This document shows positions 36,716 through 47,150 of a stretch of DNA of 64,000 bases, one piece after another. Each line of letters opens with the position of its first letter. The stretch's first letter is position 1. Under the pieces are notes generated by a model. It was not told the origin of the DNA, ran no database searches, and saw nothing but the letters and a program-made list of their open reading frames with translations. A program made the position numbers and the translations under genes. Location: positions 600,291 through 664,290 of the forward strand of contig WBMV01001906.1 in NCBI GenBank assembly GCA_013396655.1, read 5' to 3'. This stretch comes from Campylorhamphus procurvoides (lineage: Eukaryota; Chordata; Aves; Passeriformes; Dendrocolaptidae).

Positions 36716-39700
36716 GTAGGTCACTTAACAGTTTTCTTTTATCTTTAGATGTGGAAGTGTATTGTTAGCTGAAGAATACAGCCTGCTGTGATGGCTGATA
36801 ACATGCCTGTTCCTGCTCCACTTGAAGCCAGTGGCAAAATTCACACTGACTTCAAGGAGGGTGCTTAATAACAGGAGTCAGTCCAAATTCTTGCATATCA
36901 AACCAAAAACTTGCTTCTGCACTTAATTTTCTGAATGCCAAAACATTGTAATTTAACAGGCTTTTTAATAGCCCTCTTTTTCTTTGCTGTTGCTTATGCA
37001 TTGCTGTAAGTGCAATAAACTGATTTTGTTTGAACTGTATTAAATTATTTGAAATGTGAAATTAGAGGTATAATCTTATGATTTCTGTTCTTTCACAGAG
37101 TAAAAAGTGGGGGGCTTTAATCTGACCTCTTATTTTATTTGTACCTCCAAACTCCTGCCTAGTGTCCAATATCTGTGGTTTGATTTTAGTGGTACTATTT
37201 GTTTACTTATGAATCATCACTGTAATTTAGATGCTGCTTGACAGTACCATATCGCCTTGATTTACATGCAGGAGTAGTGATGTCTGAATGCATATTGTAA
37301 AAAATGTACAAATGAACGTGTAAGGAATCTTTGCATATTAGATTGTCTAGTGTAAATATTTGTTGCTTAGTTTTTGAGATCAGGGCATAAAATGTCATAT
37401 CCTTTTTAATTTACTACCCCATTTTGCAACTAATTACAATCCTATCATAAAAATGAGTGCAGCCTATATCAAACTACTTCAGTTCCAGTACAGCAGCAAG
37501 TCCCAGAAATCTAAGGCTACAGTCCTACGATACACATGAGCACCTGCCTATGCTGAACAGATCTATACAGTGGTGGATTTTTGGGTCCTGGGCTGCATAT
37601 TATCAGTGCTAGCATTGAAATGTCAAATACTGCAGGATGAAAAGCTGAAGTCTCTTGGTTATCACGGAATGATATGTCAGCAAAGGACCTCAGAGAGCTG
37701 GCAGCCCACCCCTTTGCATTACTGCTAGACAAAATGTAGTCAAGTCATTCCTGAAATACATTTAAATTCTTAATAATCACTAAAAATAAGAGATCTTATA
37801 GTCCCGCAGCTTGAGGATTTCATTACCTTTTGTTACAGTATTCTTTCCCTGATAGTCAACATTTCTTAACTGCAGATTAAGCTTATTTCTTGTCATATCC
37901 ATAGTGGTCGTTGAGAACAATTTCTTACTGCCTTCTAAGAATTGTTTTCTACGTTAGAAGACATATAATCCTGTCTTTTAGACTAAGATGTCCCAGGTCC
38001 TCTCAGGTGAGGTTTTCTACATTTGAGCACATCCCTGCTGCTCTGCCCGTGTCTCTCTTAGGTCATTCATGACACATATAACACACTTAAGCAGTCCCAC
38101 AGTGAGACTCTGGTAACTGCAGTTTTTGTTGGTGGATGTTTGTGATCTGCTAGAATTTCTTGGCTCTTTCCTGAAATTCTGCATTTTGGTTATTTATTTC
38201 TGTTTTGTGCTTCTGTGTTTGCCTTCTTCCCTATGTTTGCATTTGCCTTTATGGTATTTCAGTTTGTTGGTTGCAGACCCTTTTTCCATTTTAGCCAGAT
38301 AGCTTCTAATTCTGATCCTGTTTTCCAAAGACTTTTCAGACTTCCTTTCTGTGTTGAAATCATGAAGGGACAGTAGCTTAGTACCTGGCCCAGGTCAGCA
38401 GAGTGAAATCTGCACTTGAAGTTCCTTTCAGTGTAACTGTAAAGCACTGATGGTATCTCTTTTGAGGTAACTTCTCAGATGATTGTCTACTTCCCTTATC
38501 TATACTGTACCAGAAGTACCAAGACAGACTGCCGCACATCAAAGAAAGAAGTCACATTCATTTGGCATGAATTACTCTTGCCACTGATATCTTGGCTTGT
38601 TTTTATTTTGAGGACTGATGTTAGACAAGGTGTAATATCTTGATCCTTTAGGCCCTTATAGATTGATCATTAAGCAATTTATTCCTGAATGTTTGTGGTA
38701 ATTGAGATGAGATTGATTGGTCTAAAATTTTCTGGTTTCTTTTCATCCTGATACAAAATAGGTCTGATAAAAAGTTTGAATCCTGTGAGTCCTCTGGGGC
38801 AATACTTGTCTGCCCTTAGGTCTTCAGCATGTTCACCAGTGGTTCCAAACCTCCAAAACACATTTTCTGTGGATGTGGGATCTTTCACATCAAGTCCCTC
38901 ATATCTGCTCCCTTGGCACATGAGCCCTCACTAAGGCAGAGGTGGTCTTTGCTGCCCAGAAGGGCAGGACTGCAGACCTGCAGCAGGGGAGCAAATTGTG
39001 AGGCTGCAGGGGAGGGGAAAGAAGGTACGTTCTCCAAACAGGTATAGCATCCCAACGGGTATAAACCAAAGCATTCTCCAAAGACGTATAGCTTTTTTGA
39101 CCCACTGCATATTTCATTTGACATATAAAGGTCATCAGAAATGATGCTCTGATGGTTCAGTGCCTTTGTTAAGGCACTCATTATTTATATTCTTTTCAGT
39201 TGTGGCCCCATATTATAATATGATACTGTTTGATTTTTCCCTGTTATTTTCACCTAGAGGCCATCAGCAAATGTTCCCTTCTAATCTTCCAGCACCTCAG
39301 CACATGTGATATGCAGAGGATCATGACTTTTCACATCTGTTCTGTCAGTCTTTTTCTGAGAAACAGCTCCTTTTTCTGCTTGTTTGTGGTGCTTCATCCC
39401 TGTCTTTGTCCCCAGCCTCTCTGCTCCCTTGGGTCCCTCTTTCCCCCATTTACCCCCTGCCAGAAGAGAGCATCAGTTTGTTGCCATTTCCTCACAGAGG
39501 CAGAAGGGGAATTTTGGGAGCTGAATGTGGTGATCCAGCAATCAGTGAAAGAGGAGGAAAGAAGAAATTGTTGGCAGTAATTTCAACTCTTCTGGTTTTT
39601 CCTTTTTTCAAGCCAAGATAATGTTTTATGTTTTTCTTCCTGAGCTCAGATAAGTTGTTTTGTCAGCATATATTTTGAACGGGGTCCATTGTAAGCAGTA

Positions 39701-40507
39701 CATTGAAATGCGTCATGAATCTTGAGGCCTCTAGAAGGGTAAAGACCCTTCCCAAAATGACCTTCAGCTCTCAGATGTGAGCTTACTCATGCAATTTTCC
39801 CAAAGTGAAATGTGGGTGTGCTCTCTTCATGTTGCCTTTTTTTAACTCCTTGGTTTTCTTATCTGAAAGAAGGAAATGAGTGTGTCACACTGCCTTCCAT
39901 ATTGAGAAACTCAGAAATACTGGATCCAGTGTTGCAAGGTGGAATACATCAAATTAATTAATTATAGTTTACTCCAAACTCCTGTACACACAGAACAACT
40001 TATTTTTGACAGCAGTGTAAGGAATAGCATGGACTGATGTTCCTTTCAAGTATCCTGCTACACAAACGCTTATACATTATGCTTTGGAAAACAAACTGCT
40101 TTAGAAAAGTGCAAGAACTGGTTTTCCATGGCACAGCAGAGTGTGTTTTGGGAATTCAGTAAAGAAGTTGTGTTACAATAAATTCTCTGTCGAACTAAGT
40201 AAATTGCGAATGGTTTTCTCTTCTCCATATGGTTCTGCATTTTCCAGAGAAATTGTGAAGTTGTGCTGACTAATTAAATGAATACTCCCTTTCAGATTTT
40301 TTTCCACGTGTAGCATATTTTATATGACATATGCCATGATATGTGAAGCAAAAGCCAAATAATTTCTAAAGCTGGCCTTCAAACATATTGCTTTTGTTAT
40401 TTTTCTGATTGTTACTTTTTCTTTGCACTTATTATTGATATTTTCTGTTGCTTGCCTCTAATTATCTTGCATTAATTTTCCCATTTGCTTTCTAAATTAT
40501 TTTGCAG
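36716..40507 (+). other. ANK3: ANK3 intron, part before the 33-nt cassette
   Basis: A 3.8 kb stretch with a possible ancient LINE remnant on the minus strand (about 38690-38920). The rest is AT-rich with no recognised element. It ends TTATTTTGCAG. Confidence 0.8.
38690..38920 (-). mobile_element. Possible ancient CR1/L3-type LINE remnant (antisense)
   Basis: Read on the minus strand this encodes DEKKPENFRPINLISI, resembling the RT motif (KKxxPxNYRPVSLTSV) of CR1/L3/L2-type non-LTR elements. The plus-strand wording (GATTGATTGGTCTAAAATTTTCTGG, CAGT/GAGTCCTCTGGGGC) resembles the antisense form of such elements. Heavily decayed; chance cannot be excluded and the ends are uncertain. Confidence 0.35.
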
Positions 40508-40540
40508 CTATTCCTCTCCACTCCCCCAGTATGATTCAAG
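40508..40540 (+). CDS. ANK3: ANK3 33-nt cassette exon (YSSPLPQYDS)
   Basis: A 33-nt exon with acceptor TTTTGCAG and donor GTGATA. Entry and exit are phase 2, so it inserts 11 residues: G-YSSPLPQYDS-S between SSPIHS and FLVSFMVD. I recall a closely similar insert, FSSPLPQYDSR, at this junction in vertebrate ankyrin isoforms, which supports a real cassette exon. TGC motifs lie near the 3' splice site (TTTGCT, TTTGCAG). It sits immediately before the ZU5-N spectrin-binding domain. Confidence 0.87.
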
Positions 40541-43500
40541 GTGATAACTCTGTGCTTTCTGTGAATCCTCATTTTATTTTGTTTTGTTTCTTTAAACTTT
40601 TTTTCCCACAGAGTGTGTGTAGATGTTTGTAGTGCATCCTCCCACATCCTCATATCCTCATCCCTTCCATGTATTCAAGTAGAAATGCTCATTAGCCTTT
40701 AGCATTGTGTTTTAGAGATCATCTTGTAGTTTCCATTATTAGTGCAACATTAATTTAGGTAAGCATCAGCTACTAATATTTTAGAGAGAAAGTGCATGAA
40801 ATACTGTTTGGATTTGTTGTTATCATTTTAAATTGTAAATTACTAATTTGAAAACTAAACAAGGAAATAATTCATTAATATGCTGCTGACAATTATTATA
40901 CGGGAGCACTATGCATAAAGGCTGATCTGCTGCAGGTTTGCCTTCACTGCAGGCTGCAGTGTGGTGAGACATCAAAGCTGTGAGGGGCTGGCTCCTGCCC
41001 TGGGGCACAGGCTCATGCCAAGGGTTAACCTGCCCTTGCTGTGAGCAGTGCACAGGAGCAGTGCTCAGCTCCAGGTTGCCAAGGCTGGACTGACCTTAAA
41101 ATCTACAGCCCAAACATACCTGCTGACTCAGGGACTTATTTGATAGGTACTTAGTATTAACTTCTACTGGTTTTTTAAAATTTATTGGTAACTTACATCA
41201 GTTGATTTAAGTGCCTAGAGATTTTTGACAATTCACGCTTACATACTTGCATCATTTAAATAGTTGGGATACAGAAGACAGTATCTTATCTGAGTGTAAG
41301 TTTTGGCATTTTTGCATTAGATGAAAACCTCCTTTTCATTATTAATTCTGAGTTGGCTTAACGAGCCAGTAATCATGTATGTGATAGGCAGCTCTCCAAA
41401 CCATTGCTTTGTACCAAGCCATCAGGCCAAGGCCGACCTTGCCAAGCTCCCCAGGAGGCTCCTCCCTGGTGCACAGACCAGATGTGCCTGCCTGGAGCTG
41501 CTGCAGCATCAGCCCAAGGGATGCTCCAGCCAGGCACCCCAGACACTTCCATGCAGTCTGAAATGGCCCACTCTCCTCTGCAGACAGAAGCCATGCGTGT
41601 TTCAAAAAGGCCCACAAAGTACCAAACACATCAGATTCCTTTCAATATTCTTCCCGCAGTGACCAAGGGCTCTGGGTCCCTGCTTAATATTTGACTTTGA
41701 TTCATAGTAAGTTTTAATGGGCTGACATGAGCTCTCTTCACAGCTAGTCGCCACTGGCCTGCCCTTCCCCTTGCTCAGTGGCATCTGCCTCCTGCCATCA
41801 GCCTTTCACCCTCCACCCTGTGGAGCAGAGGCAGGGAGAAAAGGCACCATAAATGTGCTGGCAGGCCAGTAGTGCTCAGAGAGGGAACCAAAAGTCCAGG
41901 CTCTCTGGAGCTGTGTCTCTGCTTGGTACATTCGATTAGCAAACAGAAGAGTGTTTCAGGTAGCAGGCTTTACAGACATCTAGGATCTCATGATCAATTA
42001 ATATGAAGATTATCATAACTTATAGAGTATATAATTTAAAGATTGAGCATATTGGTTTTTACACAGATCCAGTATTTATACAAAGTAGTAGGTTAGCCAA
42101 GATCCTGTCCCACTGAAACAATTCCTCTTATGAGGAACTGGGATGCCCTAGTGGCAACATTTGGATTTGTTGAAGTGTATAGTGTGTTTATCTAGGAGAG
42201 AAATGTAGAATGTGGGTACAACTTATCTGTATGAAAACTACTGAGAAATATCATGCTTCAGCATTGTTAAAGTGTCTGGGGCACAGGAGATCATAAATCG
42301 AGATCAGAATCATCTCAGAGAGCTGTTTCACCTCCCCGTCTTTACTGATGGATTTTTATTTGAAGAAAGATAATGTAGCAATTTTTTGATCTGGAATTCA
42401 GTGGGACAACATTTCTGTGCTACTTCATGTATTTCCAGCCTGTGTCCCAACCTGCCTCTCTCCTGCAGACCACTAAGTGCCAAAATTGGATTACACTCCT
42501 GCTTTTGTGCACATTTTGTCCGCCTGCACTGGCCAAATTTCTGAATGCAATTTATTTGCAGGCCTGGCCAGTGCACCGCGCTGCTACTTTTGATATCCCA
42601 CCCGTCTCAAAAGCAGATGTAACAGTCTTGCACAGATTTCCAATCGTACCTCAGAGCATTTGGGGGCTTATTTTAAAGAACCTTCACAGCCCCCTGGATT
42701 ATTGGCTTGCACCTTTAGTTCAGTTTACTGAAAGGAACCAGGAAATTGAATGGATTCACTTGTTAGTCATGTGAAGATTTAGTTCTTAAGAGCTGGAAGT
42801 TTTGGCAACAGCCTTGAAAATAGTGAAAGCATGTGACAGCTATGTCAGCTATGTCAACTTCTGCATATCATACAGAAGGAGCAAGCAAAAACTGTACTGG
42901 CTTCAAGACCAAGTTGGTAACTCGTGTCCCTCTTGATAACAGCCTGTTATTGCATCTTCTACCTAAAGCTATTCTAATATTAACTGTTAATATTAACTAG
43001 TCCTTTGTTAATAAAAAGGATATTTAAAAAAAAATATATCACTCGCCACTTAATTAAACTGAGAATACAGTTTCTTACTTGTCTATTGTTAAATGGAAAA
43101 TCATGCTTTGGAATGACACTAAGCAAATGGGAGTTATCTTTAATGTCTTTTTGCTAATGAATAGCATCTTCAAAGAGAAGTGATGGCATGATTTCCTCCA
43201 GAGAGCCAACAGCCTAAGGGAAGTTATGTACTTGATAGTCACCACTCCTATTCCCCATCATCAAAGCCCTCAGGAGCCTGGACTGACTGTCACCGATGGT
43301 GACAGCACTTGCTCTGACAGCCATCAGGAGGTTGGCAAATGAGACTGAGAGGAGATTTTAAAGACTGAGATCCCCAAAATAATAAGCATTTTTGATATTC
43401 CTTTTTCTACACTGTCTGGCTCCTTTCTGCATGTGAGGTTAATTACTCTCATTTGTGGACAGTAGACCTAACAGTAACAGAGGGATGTTTTAAAATTCTA

Positions 43501-43761
43501 ACAGACCACTACTAATATACTCTTTTAATCCAAATTACTCAATAGCACCTGGTCATTTCACCTTTAGCAATTCTTGTTTTTGATAACCAATAGTTAACAT
43601 GTAAGTACAAGTTTTAAAAGAATCTTCATGTTCTTTTTAGTTTAGCTGGGATTGGGAAGATGTTTCTAGTCATGTTTTAAAGTCTGTGGCAGTTGACTCT
43701 TTGCTGACCCTTCTGCTCGTTTTGTGACCGTTCTCATTGACCTGTTTTCTTTTTCCTGCAG
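40541..43761 (+). other. ANK3: ANK3 intron, part after the 33-nt cassette
   Basis: A 3.2 kb stretch. A GC-richer patch at about 41400-41640 holds overlapping open frames of 80-113 codons on both strands with no recognised homology. No transposon recognised. The acceptor is TTTTTCCTGCAG. Confidence 0.8.
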
Positions 43762-43986
43762 TTTTCTGGTTAGTTTTATGGTTGATGCACGTGGGGGTTC
43801 CATGAGAGGTAGTCGCCACCATGGAATGAGAATAATCATCCCACCCCGCAAGTGCACGGCGCCGACCCGCATCACCTGCCGCTTGGTGAAGAGGCACAAA
43901 CTGGCCAGCCCACCACCCATGGTTGAAGGAGAAGGATTAGCAAGTCGACTTGTGGAAATGGGGCCAGCAGGGGCACAGTTTTTAGG
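43762..43986 (+). CDS. ANK3: ANK3 exon: ZU5-N domain, spectrin-binding DAR motif
   Basis: A 225-nt exon, phase 2-2. It encodes [57 protein letters not shown] and [17 protein letters not shown], the core of the first ZU5 domain. The acidic-Ala-Arg triplet in VDARGG is the DAR motif whose alanine replacement abolishes beta-spectrin binding in ankyrins. The [13 protein letters not shown] strand is invariant across ankyrins. The acceptor is CCTGCAG and the donor GTAAGT. In this copy all landmark residues are intact; the antisense frames are shadows. Confidence 0.99.
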
Positions 43987-44708
43987 GTAAGTTGTTCTAT
44001 GAGCTTAATTGTTTACACTCATGTTGCATCTTTCGTTTCCTTTATCCTGTGGATCTAAGTTAGTTAAACATTGACTCTGCCTCATCTGAGCATATAACAC
44101 AGGCTACTTAACTTAAGACATTAAAGAATGCCAACCTGCCATTCCTTCCAGAAAGTACCCTTGTATTTTAAGGGGAGTTTTTCCTCTGTGGTGACTGCAG
44201 GATGGAGATGAAGGTAAGGAAAGCCATGAAAAGTCCAGGTTCTGCCCCCATCTACTCACGCAGCCTGCCTTGGAAGTCAAAAGGAGTCAACCACCTGTGA
44301 CACAGACCACATTTTGACCCCCTTGTTTTGTAGAGTATTTAGAGAAACAGCACTGTCACACAGAAGTGTCCTAAAGACACCCACAAGAACCCAAATATTG
44401 GGCTGTGTTGGCAGCATGTGCACAGCTCCCTCTGGAGTTGCTGGGAGCTGCCTGTGGAGAAAAGCCACTTGGAGTCAGGGCGGAGCACTTACTGCAGAGT
44501 AGTAGTAGAAATGCTAGGAACTGACTTTTTTTAAAGCTGAAAATAGGGGAAACAATCCACTATGATGTGGCCTTTTTTTTCCTAATTATAAATTTTGTTC
44601 ATTACCATGAGTGGCACCCTGGTGTAAACTGCTGGTTCTGTCGGGAATGACAGCTTGTTCCTAATTTCCCCTTCTCGTTTCTCTTCCTGCTGCATGGATG
44701 TTATTCAG
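43987..44708 (+). other. ANK3: ANK3 intron before the 99-nt cassette
   Basis: A 722-base intron ending TTATTCAG. No element recognised. Confidence 0.85.
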
Positions 44709-44807
44709 TAAACTGCATCTTCCTAAATCTCCTCCCCCTCTAAATGAGGGTGAGAGCATGGTTAGCCGAATCCTGCAGCTTGGTCCACAAGGAACAAAAT
44801 TTATTGG
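44709..44807 (+). CDS. ANK3: ANK3 99-nt optional exon (KLHLPKSPPPLNEGES)
   Basis: A 99-nt exon, phase 2-2. It encodes (G)KLHLPKSPPPLNEGESMV and SRILQLGPQGTKFIG. Its second half repeats the pattern of the preceding exon's end ([21 protein letters not shown]), suggesting an ancient exon duplication. Ankyrin-B has GKLHLPTAPPPLNEGESLVS at this place, and ankyrin-G isoforms with and without it are known. The donor GTAGGA is weak, consistent with optional use. Inclusion lengthens a loop region of ZU5-N by 33 residues without shifting frame. Confidence 0.95.
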
Positions 44808-46995
44808 GTAGGATATGTACGGAAAAGATACAGAATGTCTACAGTTTTTCTTTTGTTTCCAATTTTTTGTTATTCCCATTTTTATTTTTAAGTTCTCCAA
44901 AACTTTCAGTTGATTTATGTCACTGAAAGAAAATCATAGTGGCTTGATTTAATAAAGCTCTGCTACTACCTTGTGCTTATAGGCATGTAAAATTCACTGC
45001 CAGCATTCTGCTTTCATAACTTCTGTGCTTTTGTAATTTTTTAAATTTGAAGTGTTTCTACTGCATTGAATACATTTTAATATACAGTGACAGTCCTTTA
45101 AGTTCAACCCTGTGGTAGAGAAGGTATTTACAGGCCTTGAGTGAGTCTGTTTTGAGAAGATCATTTGTAAAATGTTATCTCATAAAGTCTATTATTTATG
45201 AAAGAATATTTAGAAAAAAAAGTTATTCAGTGAATGAATTCATTCAGCAACATTGGAGAAATATTTATCTTTTCAATCCGCAAGAGGCAACTCGTTAAAA
45301 TAAATTTATAAAGCCAAGTATGCAACCCAAAGGAACTGCAGTGTAGAGTCTAAATATGTAAGAATGTTTGCATATGTTTTTGACTGTTGTTTTCAAACCT
45401 TATTGTGAAATTTATTGCATTAAGTTTTCAAAATATTGCTGAATGTTTGGTGTTCCAAACCTGTTCAATACCTTCTCACTGAGTATTCTTGTTAAATGTC
45501 ATGCACAGAATTGTGTGGTTTCTAAATATTTACAGAGACAGTATCTGAAATATTAGCCTGCAAAGATTGTACTACAGTGGTAGTTTTCAGTTTGTACTCT
45601 TTTTGAACTAGAGAGTAAATATCTTGAGTAATGTATTTGAATTTTTGGTATTTACTTACTTTGCACCATGGGAGACTGCAGCTACATTCCTATTTTTTGT
45701 TAAAGGACTTGAGATTAGTGTTCCTAAAATCATCTCAAATATGTATTAATTAAACTCCTTTTCTATTTTCATGGTGTGTGGGGGGAAAGACTGTTTCTTC
45801 TCCCTTGGTATTTAATGTGAAACTGGACTTCCAGCTGGTTTGTTACCCCTCATGATGGCTGTTGTGAGATCACAACACCCCCAACACCCTGCAGGTGCAC
45901 AGTACGACAGAAATGCTGCACCCTTCTCCCATCATGTGATGCTGCTTTTAACAGAGTTACTACAAAGCAGTTAAATCCTTTACAACCTCTGTAGGAAAAT
46001 AATGATACTGTCTATTTAAATGTCTTAAAGCTGCATAATCCATAAATGTTCACTTACTGTGTGATTTCAGTCAGTTTGTCTTAGCATACTTTAAAATGCA
46101 TATCCTGCCTGTGAAGTGTTTGGCAAAAGTGTCTGTTTTGTTGAGGAATGGCACATGAAGTGAATGGTGGTTTCTGTTGGTTGTTCATAAAAACTGTTCA
46201 GTAATGCACTTGCAGTCCTCTGTTGAAGGTACATTGTCTGGCGGCATAGGTGTATTATTAACCACCTTCTCATTCCCTTTCCTTCTCCCTAAAATGTTTG
46301 GCAGTAACTAACATAAATGTGGTTGTGATGTTGTTTGACCTAGAGAAATCTCTTCTAAAAGGACCTAAAGATTCCCCAGTGATGTTTCCTGTGCAGAGGT
46401 TGCAGCTGTGATGCTGGGCATGAGAACCAGAAAGTGAACCTAAGGAGAAACAGTCTCTTGTATTTCACAGGAGCTGCATCAACAGAGAGCCAGGGAGAGC
46501 TATGGGAAGTTTGGGACTTAGTTTGGAGTTTAAAATCTACGCACATGCATGGTTCCTGCTGCACTCAGTGGCTGTTGCATGCATTTGGATAGCCAGGCTG
46601 TTTCTGAACTGACTTTGTCCCTTCAAACTCCCTGAGGCAAATCCAAATTTTGACTATGCTAATGCCAACTGAAAGTCAGCAGTGCTGTATGTGCAGGAGA
46701 CAGGTTGGATCACCTCTATGCTGGGATAAATGAAGCAAAAGTTCTTGCTATTTTTTTCATGTAGCAGATCAGAAGATTTACACTAAAAATGAGCTATATA
46801 TTAATATTTTCAAGTTATCTATTAATTATAGTTTAAATTATAAGGGATTGTGCAGCTTCGGCAATTTTAAAAACACTTTTACCATAACAGTGCTATTTAA
46901 AATTACTGTAGTTTTCTTAAGGTCTAAAGACCCATAGGAAATTAAGGCAGTGAGAAAATATAGGGTTAAAAATAACATGATTCCTTTTTCTCTAG
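44808..46995 (+). other. ANK3: ANK3 intron
   Basis: A 2.2 kb AT-rich intron ending CTTTTTCTCTAG. No repeat or exon-like frame recognised. Confidence 0.85.
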
Positions 46996-47150
46996 CCCTG
47001 TCATAGTGGAAATCCCTCATTTCGGATCAATGCGAGGAAAGGAAAGAGAACTAATCGTACTTCGAAGTGAAAATGGGGAAACATGGAAGGAGCACCAGTA
47101 TGACAGCAAACACGAAGACTTGACTGAAATACTCAATGGCATGGATGAAG
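46996..47150 (+). CDS. ANK3: ANK3 exon: ZU5-N domain, second half
   Basis: A 155-nt exon, entry phase 2 and exit phase 1. It encodes (G)[36 protein letters not shown] and [15 protein letters not shown], completing the first ZU5 domain. The acceptor is TCTCTAG and the donor GTAAAT. It joins GG from either the 43762 exon or the 44709 cassette to restore glycine. Nearly identical to mammalian ankyrin-G. Confidence 0.98.
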
